DNA of 64,000 nt from Alphaproteobacteria bacterium (GTDB lineage: Bacteria > Pseudomonadota > Alphaproteobacteria > Rhodospirillales > Rhodospirillaceae), in contig JAURPI010000042.1 in the NCBI GenBank assembly GCA_030835385.1, positions 275,038 to 339,037 of the forward strand. The letters are read 5' to 3'. A program made the position numbers and the translations under genes. Numbering within the stretch: the stretch's first letter is position 1; the number at the start of each line of letters is the position of its first letter. Under the pieces are notes generated by a model. The model had not been told where the DNA came from. It was given only the letters and a program-made list of their open reading frames with translations, and did not search any database. Of this stretch, positions 1-9,954 are shown one piece after another.

Positions 1-1322
1 GTGCACGACGTGATGGCCGCGATCACGACATCGCCATCGGTCAGAGTGTCTTTGGCGCCGTCACCTGTTAACCCCGCGATCGGTGAAGAAGCCGCTGTTG
101 CATGGTCAAACGTGTTGCTCAGTTGACCGGCAAATTCAGACGCTGCCGCCGACAAGGCCACGCGATCTTGTGGACGTTTCGGTCCAGCCAACGACGGTTC
201 GACTGTTGAAAGATCTAGCTCCATCGAATCTGTAAATTCGGGGTCGGGCGTATCATCCTCGCGCCACATTCCTTGCGCCTTGGCATAGGCTTCAACAAGG
301 GCGACGCGATCAGGATCTCGACCGGTAAAGGCGAGATAACGACAGACTTCTTTATCGATCGGAAAGAAACCGCACGTCGCACCATACTCTGGCGCCATGT
401 TGGCAATGGTCGCGCGGTCCGTGAGCGACAAACCGGACAAGCCAGGGCCGTAAAACTCAACGAACTTTCCGACCACACCCTTGGCCCGCAGCATCTGCGT
501 GACCGTCAACACCAAGTCAGTCGCGGTCGTACCTTCTTTCAAACGGCCGTTGAGTTTAAAGCCGACAACCTCTGGGATAAGCATGGATACCGGCTGACCA
601 AGCTTCGCCGCTTCCGCTTCAATGCCGCCAACGCCCCAGCCCAAAACAGCCAAACCGTTGACCATGGTGGTGTGGCTGTCGGTTCCGACGAGCGTGTCAG
701 GATAAGCGACGGTCTTGCCATCGTCTTCTCCAGTCCACACCACTTGGGCGAGATACTCGACGTTAACCTGGTGGCAGATACCTGTACCTGGTGGCACAAC
801 GTTAAAGTTGTCAAAGCCCATCTGGCCCCAACGCAAAAACTCGTAACGTTCGCGGTTCCGCGTAAATTCGAGATCGATATTCTTGGTCATCGCGTCTGGT
901 GACGCGTAGGCATCAACCATGACCGAGTGATCAATCACCAGATCAACCGGCGACAGAGGATTAATTTTCTGGGCATCTCCGCCAAGCGCCTGCATCGCTT
1001 CACGCATGGCGGCCAGATCAACGACGGCGGGAACACCTGTGAAATCCTGCATCAATACCCGAGCTGGACGATACGCAATTTCCTCGCTGGATTTGCGGTC
1101 TTTCAACCACGCCGAAATCGCTTTGACATGATCTGTACTGACTGATTTGCCGTCTTCGTAGCGAAGGAGGTTTTCCAGCAGAACTTTCAAGGAGAACGGA
1201 AGTCGGTCAACGTCGCCTATGCCCGCTTCTTCGGCAGCCGGTATGCTGAAGTAGTCGTAGGATTTACCGGCAACATCAAGCGTGCGGCGGGTTTTCAAGG
1301 TGTCATGACCAGTGAGCGCCAT
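1..1322 (-). CDS. acnA: Aconitate hydratase A, 5' part (cut by window edge)
   Basis: This is the first 440 residues of an aconitase of the AcnA/IRP1 type (family length near 890), which interconverts citrate and isocitrate in the TCA cycle. Visible segments are [10 protein letters not shown] near residue 50, [14 protein letters not shown] near 94-107, VGTDSHTTM near 212-220 and GGIEAEAAK after it. The frame runs off the left edge exactly at AITSCT, which holds the first cysteine of the 4Fe-4S cluster, so the other two ligand cysteines and the swivel domain lie outside. The ATG at 1322 follows AGGGGGA about nine bases upstream. It is divergent from ccmA. The family call is secure; only the missing 3' end is unknown. 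Confidence 0.97.
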   Translation of the reverse strand, partial: MALTGHDTLKTRRTLDVAGKSYDYFSIPAAEEAGIGDVDRLPFSLKVLLENLLRYEDGKSVSTDHVKAISAWLKDRKSSEEIAYRPARVLMQDFTGVPAVVDLAAMREAMQALGGDAQKINPLSPVDLVIDHSVMVDAYASPDAMTKNIDLEFTRNRERYEFLRWGQMGFDNFNVVPPGTGICHQVNVEYLAQVVWTGEDDGKTVAYPDTLVGTDSHTTMVNGLAVLGWGVGGIEAEAAKLGQPVSMLIPEVVGFKLNGRLKEGTTATDLVLTVTQMLRAKGVVGKFVEFYGPGLSGLSLTDRATIANMAPEYGATCGFFPIDKEVCRYLAFTGRDPDRVALVEAYAKAQGMWREDDTPDPEFTDSMELDLSTVEPSLAGPKRPQDRVALSAAASEFAGQLSNTFDHATAASSPIAGLTGDGAKDTLTDGDVVIAAITSC

Positions 1323-1514
1323 TTCTGCGTTCCCCCTTATTATGTGAATAGATATTTGGCGGGATTATAGATAAAGACCCCCCGCTTTTTCGCGGCATCA
1401 TCCACATCCCTCGGGGGTTGTCCAGTCCTCGCCGAAGCGGTCGTCAGTGAAATAACCACCCTCAATGCGCGTTTTCTCCGTGAGTTTGTGTCGGGTTTCG
1501 GTATGGTTCCGACC

Positions 1515-2153
1515 ATGTCCACAAGATCTACCGCCGCTATCACATTTGACGTCCATAATCTGTCTGCCCGGCGGGGTGGCCGGACTATTTTTGAGAACCT
1601 GTCTTTCTCTCTCAAAGACGGCTCCGCCCTGATGGTCACCGGACCGAATGGCAGTGGCAAATCGACTCTCCTCCGAATTCTTGTCGGCCTCCTGCGCAGC
1701 GAGGCTGGAACGATCACACTGACCCCCGAGGATACGACAGAGATCTGCTATGCCGGACATCGCGATGGCCTAAAAGGCGGTCTCTCCGTTCTCGAGAATC
1801 TTATATTCTGGTCCAGATTGTATGGCGCAGAGCAAGACGCGGTGAACCAAGCGGTCAACCGCATGGCGCTGGACACAGTGCTTGAAATGCCCGCCGATAT
1901 GTTGTCTGCCGGCTGGCGGCGGCGCGCTGGCCTGGCCCGATTGGCGTTGGGCTCGGCCTCCATATGGATTTTGGATGAACCCTATACGGCGCTGGATGCA
2001 GAGAATGTTGACCGGATCGACAGCCTTCTCAATGAACATGTCACCGCCGGTGGTGTTGTCGTTCTTGCCACCCATCAGGCACCCGGATTCACCCCAAACC
2101 ATAAAATCAATATGGCGGACTATCCCGCTAAAACCCCTGAGGTAGAGTGGTGA
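1515..2153 (+). CDS. ccmA: Haem exporter ATP-binding protein CcmA
   Basis: ATPase of the CcmABCD complex, which releases haem-loaded CcmE in cytochrome c maturation (System I). From the ATG at 1515 it is 212 residues. Walker A GPNGSGKST is at about 43-51, the signature region LSAGWRRR at about 130-137 and Walker B WILDEP at about 151-156. The signature has Trp where many ABC ATPases have Gln. The frame is open further upstream with a GTG at 1488 and an ATG at 1503. I chose 1515 because homology to CcmA begins right after it (TFDVHNLSARRG). It is the first gene of the ccm operon and its last bases overlap the start of ccmB. Confidence 0.93.
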   Translation: MSTRSTAAITFDVHNLSARRGGRTIFENLSFSLKDGSALMVTGPNGSGKSTLLRILVGLLRSEAGTITLTPEDTTEICYAGHRDGLKGGLSVLENLIFWSRLYGAEQDAVNQAVNRMALDTVLEMPADMLSAGWRRRAGLARLALGSASIWILDEPYTALDAENVDRIDSLLNEHVTAGGVVVLATHQAPGFTPNHKINMADYPAKTPEVEW

Positions 2154-2815
2154 AATCCTTTCTCACACTCATCGGCCGGGATCTGCGCTTATCGATAAAG
2201 CACCGCGCGGACACAATCATGGTGGCGGGTTTCTTCGCCATCACCGTGATTTTGTTTCCATTCGGCATCGGTCCCGAACCAGGTGTACTTGAACGCGTCG
2301 GAGCCGGTATCCTTTGGGTTACTGCACTCCTCGCTTGTCTGCTTTCTCTTGATCACTTGTTTTCTGATGACGAACACGATGGCACGCTTGATCTTTTGCT
2401 CACCGCGCCGGTCGCACCAACCACCGTCGTTGCCGCAAAAATCACAGCTCACTGGCTGACCACTGGCCTACCCTTGACGTTGCTCGCACCCATCCTTGGG
2501 GTCGCGTTGCAAATGCCCAGTGAATCAACAGCACCTATGATTCTAGCGTTGTTGATAGGCACGCCGACTTTGAGTCTCATTGGTGCGGTTGGGGCGGCTC
2601 TCACCCTTGGCGCCCGGCGGCGTGGCGTTCTGCTGCCACTTGTTATTTTGCCGCTCTACATTCCCGTCCTTATCTTTGGTGTAGGCGCCATCGACACGTC
2701 CGGCATGGGGTTTGACGCCGGTGGTCTATTTGCCGTTTTAGGCGGATTTCTTCTTATGGCAGCTGCGCTATGCCCATGGGCAGCTGCCGTCGCTCTACGC
2801 CTCGCATCGGAATAG
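2147..2815 (+). CDS. ccmB: Haem exporter permease CcmB
   Basis: Integral membrane subunit of the CcmABCD haem-handling transporter, 222 residues, very hydrophobic, with about six membrane segments. The acidic motif LFSDDEHDGTLDLLL near residues 70-85 is typical of CcmB. A GTG start at 2147 overlaps the ccmA stop; a second in-frame GTG is at 2150, and which one is used cannot be decided here. Both leave a start overlapping the upstream stop, which suggests translational coupling with ccmA. About 90 bases without a gene follow before ccmC. Confidence 0.92.
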   Translation: MVKSFLTLIGRDLRLSIKHRADTIMVAGFFAITVILFPFGIGPEPGVLERVGAGILWVTALLACLLSLDHLFSDDEHDGTLDLLLTAPVAPTTVVAAKITAHWLTTGLPLTLLAPILGVALQMPSESTAPMILALLIGTPTLSLIGAVGAALTLGARRRGVLLPLVILPLYIPVLIFGVGAIDTSGMGFDAGGLFAVLGGFLLMAAALCPWAAAVALRLASE

Positions 2816-2907
2816 ACCTATAACTGCGGCTTATCAGCTTATAACAGCAGCCGATTTCCCCCGATTCAGGTTGGCAAAATCTGGCTGACCGGGTAAGTCT
2901 TCTGACC

Positions 2908-3621
2908 ATGCACGCATTTGCCAACCCCACCCGTTTCTTGAAGCTCGCGACTGCAATTCAGCCTTGGGCTATTGGACTATGCATCCTCTGCTTTGCCGTT
3001 GGCATTCCGATGGCCTTGGTGTTCTCCCCACCAGACTACCAGCAAGGTGAGACCGTCCGGATTATGTACGTCCACGTTCCGTCCGCTTGGATGGGATTGT
3101 TTGCCTATGGGGTTATGGCCGCCGGAAGCGCGTCTTACCTGATATGGCGTCATCCAGTGGCCAACATGATCGCCAAGGCCTCAGCACCCATTGGTGCGAT
3201 GTTCACCGCGCTCTGTCTGTTGACTGGCATGCTATGGGGCGAGCCCATGTGGGGCACACCTTGGGTGTGGGACGCACGCCTCACATCTATGCTGGTGCTG
3301 TTTTTTCTCTACTTGGGCTACATGGCACTGGGCGATGCTTTTGACAGTCCCGAGCAAGGGGACAAGGCAGCAGCTATTTTGGCCTTGGTCGGGTCTGTAA
3401 ACCTGCCCATCATTAAGTTCTCTGTTGATTGGTGGAACAGTCTGCACCAGCCCTCAATTTTCTCGATGGCGGGCGTCTCAGTCGATACCGCGATGTTGGC
3501 CCCCCTGTTCTTAATGGTCGGGGCGTTCCAATTTTACTATGTAGTGGTCGTTTTTATGCGGGTTCGCGCTCAAGTACTGGCCGCCAAAGTCCGTGCCGCC
3601 CGTCTAATGCGCGCTGCGTAG
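2908..3621 (+). CDS. ccmC: Haem-handling membrane protein CcmC
   Basis: CcmC presents haem to the chaperone CcmE on the periplasmic face. The 237-residue product has six membrane helices and the tryptophan-rich segment MWGTPWVWDARLTSML near residues 110-126, the family's haem-binding WWD-type region. Conserved histidines lie in YVHVPSAW and WWNSLHQPS. The ATG at 2908 is used. The gene is separated from ccmB by about 90 bases, the largest gap within the cluster, so a second promoter there is possible but none is obvious. Confidence 0.93.
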   Translation: MHAFANPTRFLKLATAIQPWAIGLCILCFAVGIPMALVFSPPDYQQGETVRIMYVHVPSAWMGLFAYGVMAAGSASYLIWRHPVANMIAKASAPIGAMFTALCLLTGMLWGEPMWGTPWVWDARLTSMLVLFFLYLGYMALGDAFDSPEQGDKAAAILALVGSVNLPIIKFSVDWWNSLHQPSIFSMAGVSVDTAMLAPLFLMVGAFQFYYVVVVFMRVRAQVLAAKVRAARLMRAA

Positions 3622-3678
3622 TCGAATTACTGCTATACAGGGCGGCGTGGTTATTTCAGGTCAGATCGGTCTAACGCA

Positions 3679-3891
3679 TTGAATTCACTTCAAGACATAC
3701 TAGATATGGGAGGATACGCTGCCTTTGTTTGGCCGGCGTATGCGCTGGGGGTCATCGGACTGATTACCCTATTGATCTTCTCTCGGCGGTCCGTCGCGTC
3801 GCGACAGGCTGAACTTAATCGGTTACGTCCGCCAGGGTCCGAAACACCGTCCACCGCAAAAGACGATGGAGCAAATATTGGCGAAGCGTAA
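3679..3891 (+). CDS. ccmD: Haem exporter small subunit CcmD
   Basis: Small single-pass membrane protein that stabilises the CcmABC-CcmE haem complex. The 70-residue frame has MGGYAAFVWPAYALG at residues 10-24, the conserved CcmD start of the membrane helix, followed by a basic cytoplasmic tail. The upstream start is TTG at 3679; an ATG at 3706 gives a 61-residue form that begins directly at MGGYAAFVWPAY, and either could be right. Its 3' end overlaps ccmE by 26 bases. Confidence 0.85.
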   Translation: MNSLQDILDMGGYAAFVWPAYALGVIGLITLLIFSRRSVASRQAELNRLRPPGSETPSTAKDDGANIGEA

Positions 3892-4363
3892 AACACAGAG
3901 ACTGTATTTTGTTCTGCTTGGCGGGCTTGCCTTTGCTACCGGCATTGCCTTGGTGCTCACGGCATTCGAGGACAGCATTGTCTTTTTCTACAGTCCGTCA
4001 GAGATCAGCCAGCAAGATTTGTCTCCGGGACAACGAGTGCGCATTGGCGGCCTTGTTGAAGCAGGCAGTGTCTCTTCAGCAGGTGATACGGTTTCATTTA
4101 CCGTGACGGACACAGCAGAGACATTAGATGTAAATTACCGCGGTATTCTTCCGGACTTGTTCCGTGAAGGACAAGGCATCGTGGCAGAGGGCTATCTGTT
4201 GGCGTCGGGTGTTTTTCAGGCGTCTGACGTGCTCGCCAAACACGATGAAACGTACATGCCGCCAGAAGTCGCAGAGGCGATAAAGGCCGCTGGTGAATGG
4301 CGTGGCGACAATAGCCTGGACACGCAAGAGACCGCTGCCACCTCAACCACTGGCACACCATGA
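3866..4363 (+). CDS. ccmE: Cytochrome c-type biogenesis haem chaperone CcmE
   Basis: Periplasmic membrane-anchored chaperone that binds haem covalently and hands it to CcmF. The 165-residue product has an N-terminal anchor (RLYFVLLGGLAFATGIALVL) and a beta-barrel domain. The haem-binding histidine is in AKHDETYMPPEV near residues 124-135, matching the family's HDExYxPPEV motif. The ATG at 3866 overlaps ccmD. A TTG at 3878 (product MAKRKTQRLYF...) is an alternative start that looks closer to the usual length of the cytoplasmic tip. The stop overlaps the ccmF start. Confidence 0.94.
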   Translation: MEQILAKRKTQRLYFVLLGGLAFATGIALVLTAFEDSIVFFYSPSEISQQDLSPGQRVRIGGLVEAGSVSSAGDTVSFTVTDTAETLDVNYRGILPDLFREGQGIVAEGYLLASGVFQASDVLAKHDETYMPPEVAEAIKAAGEWRGDNSLDTQETAATSTTGTP

Positions 4364-6345
4364 CACCTGAACTCGGCCACTTTGCGCTGGCGCTGGCGCT
4401 ACCTGTCGCTTTGGTGCAATCCATCGTTTCTTTGATTGGCGCCCACCGACGTGATGCAGCATTGATGGCCGTAGCCGGTCCTGCCGCTTTTGCGCAAATG
4501 TTGCTCATCGGCACATCATTTGCCGCTCTTACTCAAGCGTTTATCACGTCAGATTTTTCGGTGGTGAACGTTTACCAAAACTCACATACCGCCAAACCAT
4601 TGCTCTATAAAATCAGCGGCGTTTGGGGAAATCATGAAGGCTCCCTGTTGTTGTGGGTCTCTATCCTGGCCGTGTTTGGCGCTGCAGTCGCGGCCTTCGG
4701 TGCCGGCCTACCGGATCGGTTGAAAGCCCGTGCACTGGCCGTTCAGGGATTAATCGGTGCAGGATTCCTCGCCTTTATTCTGTTTACGTCCAATCCGTTT
4801 TTACGTATTGATCCGGCTCCGGTTCAGGGCTTGGGACTCAATCCATTGTTACAAGATCCGGGGCTCGCCTTTCATCCGCCGATGCTCTACCTCGGATATG
4901 TTGGGTTCTCCATGGCCTTCTCTTTTGCCGTTGCCGCTTTGCTTGAGGGGCGGGTCGACGCTGCCTGGGCGCGGTGGGTTCGGCCCTGGACTTTGGCGGC
5001 CTGGTCTTTTCTAACCATCGGCATTGGGCTGGGCTCTTGGTGGGCTTACTACGAACTTGGCTGGGGCGGATGGTGGTTTTGGGACCCAGTCGAGAATGCC
5101 TCTTTCATTCCGTGGCTGACGGGAACGGCATTGTTGCACTCGGCAATTGTCGTAGAAAAACGTGAGGCACTGAAGAGTTGGACGATCCTGCTCGCCATCG
5201 TCACATTTTCTTTAAGCCTCCTCGGCACCTTCCTTGTGCGGTCGGGAATCTTAACGTCCGTCCATGCCTTTGCTGCTGATCCAACGCGTGGTGTGTTCGT
5301 GTTGATGCTTCTAGCGCTGGCTGTCGGCGGGTCTCTGACGCTTTACGCCATCCGCGCACCAAAACTTGATCCAGGTGGATTGTTTGCCCCGGTGTCTAGA
5401 GAAAGCGGTCTTCTGATCAACAATTTGTTTCTCACCACAGCTGCCGCTACGGTCTTGCTCGGTACGCTCTATCCGCTGATCGCTGAAGCGCTGGATTTGG
5501 GCAAACTCTCCGTTGGGGCACCCTACTTCAATATGGTCTTCATTCCCCTGATGGTGCCGCTGGTCATACTCATGGGTATCGGCCCAATGATGGCATGGAA
5601 ACGAAGTGACCTTGCTGGCGTAATAGGACGGCTCAAAGGCGCGTTGGGTGCGGTTGCAATCATTTTTGCCATTGCATTGGCGCTAAGTGGTGTCGCTTTT
5701 GTGGATATCGCTGGAGCCGCAGGCATCGCTTTGGCCGCATGGCTTCTGTCGTCTTCTTTCATCGAATGGGCGGGGCGTGTTCGCCTGTTTAAAGGCGGAC
5801 TATCAGATACGTTGCGACGAATTCGATCTGTTCCCCGTGCCTCTCACGGCATGACCGTCGCACATATGGGCATGGCCATTCTTATTGTGGGTGTTTCAGG
5901 GTCTAGTGCCTGGAAGCAAGAAAACATCCTAACGATGTCCGCGGGAGACAATGTCACCGTTGCCGGGTTTGAAGTAACCTTCCAAGGCGCAGAGTTGTTT
6001 CAGGGACCAAACTATGAGTCCCTACAGGGTCGGTTCTTGGCTAAGCGCGGTGGATCTTCGGTGTCGCTAACACCCGAGCGGCGGGTCTACGACCAACCCG
6101 TACAACAAACCACAGAGGCCGCCATTCACACGACGTTTTGGGCGGACCTGTATGTCGTTCTGGGCGACGGTCCGACGGCAGACGGACAATACGTGGTGCG
6201 GGCATATTTTGAACCCTTCGTGCCATTCCTTTGGTACGGCATTCTTATGATGGGCTTCGGCGGCGTTATCTCTCTCAGCGATAGGCGTCACCGCATCGGT
6301 GCACCGCGCCGCGCGCCAGCGATGGCCAAGCCCACAGAGGCCTAG
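4360..6345 (+). CDS. ccmF: Haem lyase subunit CcmF
   Basis: Large polytopic membrane protein that, with CcmH, attaches haem to the CXXCH motif of apocytochromes c. It is 661 residues, the usual family length, with many membrane helices. The WWD signature GWGGWWFWDPVENASF is near residues 235-250, and the conserved AFHPPMLYLGYVGF segment is near 169-182. A large periplasmic stretch near the C-terminus precedes the last helix (LWYGILMMGFGG). The ATGA overlap with ccmE (4360-4363) shows tight coupling. Confidence 0.97.
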   Translation: MTPELGHFALALALPVALVQSIVSLIGAHRRDAALMAVAGPAAFAQMLLIGTSFAALTQAFITSDFSVVNVYQNSHTAKPLLYKISGVWGNHEGSLLLWVSILAVFGAAVAAFGAGLPDRLKARALAVQGLIGAGFLAFILFTSNPFLRIDPAPVQGLGLNPLLQDPGLAFHPPMLYLGYVGFSMAFSFAVAALLEGRVDAAWARWVRPWTLAAWSFLTIGIGLGSWWAYYELGWGGWWFWDPVENASFIPWLTGTALLHSAIVVEKREALKSWTILLAIVTFSLSLLGTFLVRSGILTSVHAFAADPTRGVFVLMLLALAVGGSLTLYAIRAPKLDPGGLFAPVSRESGLLINNLFLTTAAATVLLGTLYPLIAEALDLGKLSVGAPYFNMVFIPLMVPLVILMGIGPMMAWKRSDLAGVIGRLKGALGAVAIIFAIALALSGVAFVDIAGAAGIALAAWLLSSSFIEWAGRVRLFKGGLSDTLRRIRSVPRASHGMTVAHMGMAILIVGVSGSSAWKQENILTMSAGDNVTVAGFEVTFQGAELFQGPNYESLQGRFLAKRGGSSVSLTPERRVYDQPVQQTTEAAIHTTFWADLYVVLGDGPTADGQYVVRAYFEPFVPFLWYGILMMGFGGVISLSDRRHRIGAPRRAPAMAKPTEA

Positions 6346-6348
6346 TCC

Positions 6349-6921
6349 ATGAACAACGCACAACCAACTCGGACCGGAGGACGATGGACCGCGATCATCC
6401 CAATTGTGGTTGTGGCGCTGCTGGTGGGCGCCTTTGCAAAACGCCTCATTGATGTTGAAAGCGGGCAAGACCCTGCCCTGGTTCAGTCGGTATTATTGAA
6501 CACGCCGGTGCCGGACATCGATCTTCCGCCCCTACCAGACCGAGAACCCGGATTAAAAACACCTGATCTCAAAAAAGAAGTTAGTCTTGTCAATGTATGG
6601 GGCTCCTGGTGTATCGCCTGTTTATCAGAACACCCACTCCTGATGGACCTGGCTGAGCAAAAGCAAGTCCCCATTCACGGCATTGCTTGGCGTGACGACC
6701 CATCAGCCAGCGTGCGATGGTTGGCCCGGAACGGCGATCCCTACGACCTTATTGGCCAGGACCCGGTTAGTGAAGCGGCCATCGCCTTTGGCGTAACAGG
6801 CGCACCGGAAACCTTTGTGATCGATGGCGACGGCATCATTCGCTACAAGCACATCGGACCAATCACACCTGACGTATGGGCAAATACGATTGCCCCCATG
6901 GTGGAGCAGTTGCGCCAATGA
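6349..6921 (+). CDS. ccmG: Thiol:disulfide interchange protein CcmG/DsbE
   Basis: Membrane-anchored periplasmic thioredoxin-like protein that reduces the apocytochrome disulfide before haem attachment. The 190-residue product has an N-terminal anchor (IIPIVVVALLVGAFAKRLI) and the active site WGSWCIACLSEHP near residues 83-95, i.e. WCxxC. The cis-proline region GVTGAPETFVIDGDG is near 150. It starts three bases after ccmF and its stop overlaps the ccmH start. Confidence 0.95.
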   Translation: MNNAQPTRTGGRWTAIIPIVVVALLVGAFAKRLIDVESGQDPALVQSVLLNTPVPDIDLPPLPDREPGLKTPDLKKEVSLVNVWGSWCIACLSEHPLLMDLAEQKQVPIHGIAWRDDPSASVRWLARNGDPYDLIGQDPVSEAAIAFGVTGAPETFVIDGDGIIRYKHIGPITPDVWANTIAPMVEQLRQ

Positions 6922-7397
6922 AGATCTTAGGACTTGCCACTTGCATACTCGCTGGATCCGTCTTCGCCCTCGTGGCTTACGCCGTAGAACCTGACGAGAT
7001 GTTAGATGATCCAGCGCTGGAAGAACGCGCGCGGGTAATCAGTCAAGATCTACGGTGCGTGGTCTGTCAGAACGAAACCATCGATGAGTCTAATGCAACC
7101 TTGGCACAGGACATGCGTCGTCTGGTGCGCCAACGCATTCTAGCCGGTGACAGCAATGAGGACGTCCTGGCGTACATGGTCGATCGATATGGAGACTTTG
7201 TCTTGCTGCGCCCGAGAGTCACGTCACAAACTCTCTTGCTGTGGTTTGGCCCGTTCATCTTGCTGGTCTTCGGTGTGATAATCGCCGCGCGTTATATTAA
7301 ACGACCGACGGCCGCCGAGACATCCAACCTCTCCCCTGAAGAAATGGCAGAAGTAGAAGCCTTGATTCAAAAGACTGAAGGGGCAGACCAAAAATGA
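6918..7397 (+). CDS. ccmH: Cytochrome c-type biogenesis protein CcmH
   Basis: Thiol-redox subunit of the cytochrome c haem lyase, 159 residues. A signal/anchor (MKILGLATCILAGSVFALVAYA) is followed by the CcmH domain with LRCVVCQNETIDESNA near residues 36-51, i.e. the LRCxxCQ redox motif, and a C-terminal membrane helix (LLLWFGPFILLVFGVIIAA). The ATG at 6918 overlaps the ccmG TGA. The frame is open further upstream to 6876, but this start coincides with the signal sequence. It is followed by ccmI with an ATGA overlap. Confidence 0.95.
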   Translation: MKILGLATCILAGSVFALVAYAVEPDEMLDDPALEERARVISQDLRCVVCQNETIDESNATLAQDMRRLVRQRILAGDSNEDVLAYMVDRYGDFVLLRPRVTSQTLLLWFGPFILLVFGVIIAARYIKRPTAAETSNLSPEEMAEVEALIQKTEGADQK

Positions 7398-8827
7398 TTT
7401 GGCTTAGCTATGCAGTTTTAACTCTCGCAGCGGTGACTCTTTTAATTTGGCCCGTCATCCGAAACGCCAAGACAACTGCACAGGAAACAGAAGCGGACCA
7501 ATCCGTTTACCGCGCTCAGTTAGACGAAGTAGAGCGTGACCTCAGCCATGGAATCCTGACAGATGCAGAGGCGGAGACAGCCCGCGTGGAAATAAAACGG
7601 CGCTTGCTCGCCGCGAGCCGGCGCTCCGGACCGAGTGACGACAAAAACGCCCCCGCCATTCGCATGTTTGCGGTCACCGCAATTGCGGTCACCGTTCCCT
7701 TCGGAGCCCTAGCGATTTACCTGTCCATCGGCACACCAGGGCTTCCGGCCGCAGGGTCTGAAGACCGCCGGGCAGAGGCGCTTGCCAACCCAGACATGGC
7801 CGACTTTGATATTTTGATCGAAGATTTAGCCGACCGGCTCCGACAAGACCCAGACAGCTCTGAAGGATGGGTTTTACTGGCGCGGAGTTATCGACAGGTC
7901 AATCGTCTGGAAGAATCGGCTAGCGCTTACCGCAGGGCCCTCGCCATTGGCGCTACCAATGTCGAGACCTACACGGAATTTGCTGACACGTTAACGGCAT
8001 TGAACAACGGCACCGTGACGCCCGAAGCCGCAGACATATTCAGGGCTGTTCTTAGAACGAATCGAGATGAACCACGCTCAAGATTCTATCTTGGTCTGGC
8101 TGAAGCCCAAGCTGGTAATGTTGCCAACGCCATCGCCATATGGCGCGACTTAACCGCCGATGCCCCAGCCGATGCGCCATGGCTCGCCATGGTCCGGGAT
8201 CAAATGGGCCAGGTCGCCATGGCATCCAACATCATGCCAATGACGGTAACGCCGCGCCATCCGCTCGACGGAGAGGCCGTACCGTCTCCAGCAATCGCCG
8301 CACCATTGCAACAAGGCGTTATTCCAGAGGCGGATGAAGAGGACTTCCGCCCGGATGTCAGCGCCTTGGCCGGGCGGTTTTCAGGTGATGAGTTGGTAAT
8401 GATTCAAGAGATGGTTGGGGGGTTAGAAGCCCGCCTTGAATTCGGACCAGAAGATTACGACGGTTGGATGCAACTTGGGCGGTCTTACGGAGTCCTCGGT
8501 GACACGGAAAAATCTGCCAATGCCTACCGACAAGCAACGCAGCTTCGGCAGCAAGCAATTGAACCACGCATTCTGTTGGCGGATTTGTTGTTGAAGACTG
8601 TTTCGCCAAGCGCCTCCATTCCCGATGAAGTATCGGCCTTGAGCGAAGAGATTCTAAAATTGGACGATAACAACCCGGATGGACTTTTTATTGCGGGGCT
8701 ATCAGCCGCCAGCGTGGGAGACATAACCGGCGCCAGAACCCACTGGACTCGGCTGCTTGATATCCTTCCCGCAGGAGATTCAGCCCGCACTGCCGTGTTA
8801 CGGAGATTAGAAGAACTTCCAGACTGA
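7394..8827 (+). CDS. ccmI: Cytochrome c-type biogenesis protein CcmI (TPR)
   Basis: CcmI brings apocytochromes to the haem lyase. The 477-residue protein has two N-terminal membrane helices (near residues 1-20 and 93-115) flanking a cytoplasmic segment with YRAQLDEVERDLSHGILT, the family signature. TPR-like repeats follow in two blocks, one around WVLLARSYRQVNRLEESASAYRRAL and a second around WMQLGRSYGVLGDTEKSANAYRQA. It closes the ccm operon with an ATGA overlap to ccmH. The second TPR block makes it longer than minimal CcmI proteins but within the alphaproteobacterial range as I know it. Confidence 0.9.
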   Translation: MIWLSYAVLTLAAVTLLIWPVIRNAKTTAQETEADQSVYRAQLDEVERDLSHGILTDAEAETARVEIKRRLLAASRRSGPSDDKNAPAIRMFAVTAIAVTVPFGALAIYLSIGTPGLPAAGSEDRRAEALANPDMADFDILIEDLADRLRQDPDSSEGWVLLARSYRQVNRLEESASAYRRALAIGATNVETYTEFADTLTALNNGTVTPEAADIFRAVLRTNRDEPRSRFYLGLAEAQAGNVANAIAIWRDLTADAPADAPWLAMVRDQMGQVAMASNIMPMTVTPRHPLDGEAVPSPAIAAPLQQGVIPEADEEDFRPDVSALAGRFSGDELVMIQEMVGGLEARLEFGPEDYDGWMQLGRSYGVLGDTEKSANAYRQATQLRQQAIEPRILLADLLLKTVSPSASIPDEVSALSEEILKLDDNNPDGLFIAGLSAASVGDITGARTHWTRLLDILPAGDSARTAVLRRLEELPD

Positions 8828-8879
8828 AGGGGTTATAAGACTTTTCAACTCGCCCAGTCTCAATCACTCAGCCAAGGGT

Positions 8880-9494
8880 ATGACGATGACTCCGGCAATA
8901 GCTAAGCGACTTATTATTGGCGGCATGGTAGCAATTGGCACACTGCTCATTCTCGCATTTTACTTACCAGCGTTCCGCCCTGACCCAAATGACAACACTG
9001 TCGAAGGGTCTGCCGCAATTGGTGGTGCCTTTACTTTGACGGACCAGACAGGGGTAGATGTTACAGAGCAAATTCTTCTTGGTCGCTATAGCCTAATATA
9101 CTTCGGCTTTACCTACTGTCCCGATATCTGCCCGATGACATTACAAACTGTGGCTGACGCCATAGACATTCTTCCGGGCCAAAAAGGTGAATCTGTTCAA
9201 GCCGTTTTTATTACTCTCGATCCGAAACGCGATACCGTCGAGACAATGTCAGCGTATGTCAGAAACTTTCACTCCCAAATGATTGGGCTGACCGGAACTC
9301 AAGAACAAATTCAAGCTGTAGCCGATGCCTATCGGGTTTTCTTTCGGGAAGCGCCGATTGGTGAAAGCGGCGACTACACAATCGATCATTCGGGATTTCT
9401 CTATCTGATGAACCGAAGTGGGCGGTACATTGATCACTTCGGGAAAGATGTAAAAATGGAAGAGCTCAGCGCCCGCCTAAGAGATTTGCTTTGA
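8880..9494 (+). CDS. SCO1/SenC/PrrC family copper chaperone
   Basis: Membrane-anchored thioredoxin-fold protein that helps build the CuA centre of cytochrome c oxidase or serves as a periplasmic thiol reductase. It is 204 residues with an N-terminal anchor (near 10-29). The copper site [12 protein letters not shown] near residues 77-88 gives CxxxC, and the distal histidine is in [12 protein letters not shown] near 163-174. The ATG at 8880 is followed by another in-frame ATG at 8886; both are plausible. It lies 52 bases after ccmI and overlaps the next start by four bases, so it may extend the same transcript. Confidence 0.93.
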   Translation: MTMTPAIAKRLIIGGMVAIGTLLILAFYLPAFRPDPNDNTVEGSAAIGGAFTLTDQTGVDVTEQILLGRYSLIYFGFTYCPDICPMTLQTVADAIDILPGQKGESVQAVFITLDPKRDTVETMSAYVRNFHSQMIGLTGTQEQIQAVADAYRVFFREAPIGESGDYTIDHSGFLYLMNRSGRYIDHFGKDVKMEELSARLRDLL

Positions 9495-9952
9495 CGGCGC
9501 CAGACGAATCAAACCGCCCAGCGCCCTTTTGGCGCACAAAGAAGCTTCGGCACATGTCGCGCCAGGAATGGGAAAGCTTGTGTGACGGATGCGGGAAGTG
9601 CTGCCTTCACAAGGTTCAAGACGCCGATACCGACGAAATATTTCCGACTAATGTTGCCTGCCGACTACTCGACATTGAGACATGCCGATGCACCGACTAT
9701 CCAAATCGCAAAGTAAAAGTGCCAGATTGCGTCCAACTGTCACCAAAAACAGCCAGTACCCTGAATTGGCTACCGGCCACTTGTGCATATCGGTTGGTTG
9801 CCAATAGTCAGGATTTACCGCACTGGCATCCCCTGGTTTCAGGAGATTCTAAAACCGTGCATGTAGCAGGCATATCAGTCCGGGGTCGCGCTGTTTCAGA
9901 AGCTGTTGCCGGCCCACTGGGTTCACACCTTGTCGATTGGCCGGACATGTAG
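9491..9952 (+). CDS. YcgN family cysteine cluster protein
   Basis: Member of the UPF0260/YcgN family of cysteine-rich proteins, function not established. The 153-residue product contains [14 protein letters not shown] near residues 31-44 and further cysteines in [16 protein letters not shown] and PDCVQLSP, a CxxCxxCC-type arrangement that suggests metal or iron-sulfur binding. The start is TTG at 9491, overlapping the preceding stop as TTGA. I prefer it to the ATG at 9554 because the segment [17 protein letters not shown] is characteristic of family N-termini. Confidence 0.88.
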   Translation: MTAPDESNRPAPFWRTKKLRHMSRQEWESLCDGCGKCCLHKVQDADTDEIFPTNVACRLLDIETCRCTDYPNRKVKVPDCVQLSPKTASTLNWLPATCAYRLVANSQDLPHWHPLVSGDSKTVHVAGISVRGRAVSEAVAGPLGSHLVDWPDM

Positions 9953-9954
9953 TC

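Noticed and set aside
273..902. Long plus-strand frame opposite the aconitase gene
   Set aside because: It is a shadow of acnA; the minus-strand frame has full aconitase motifs.
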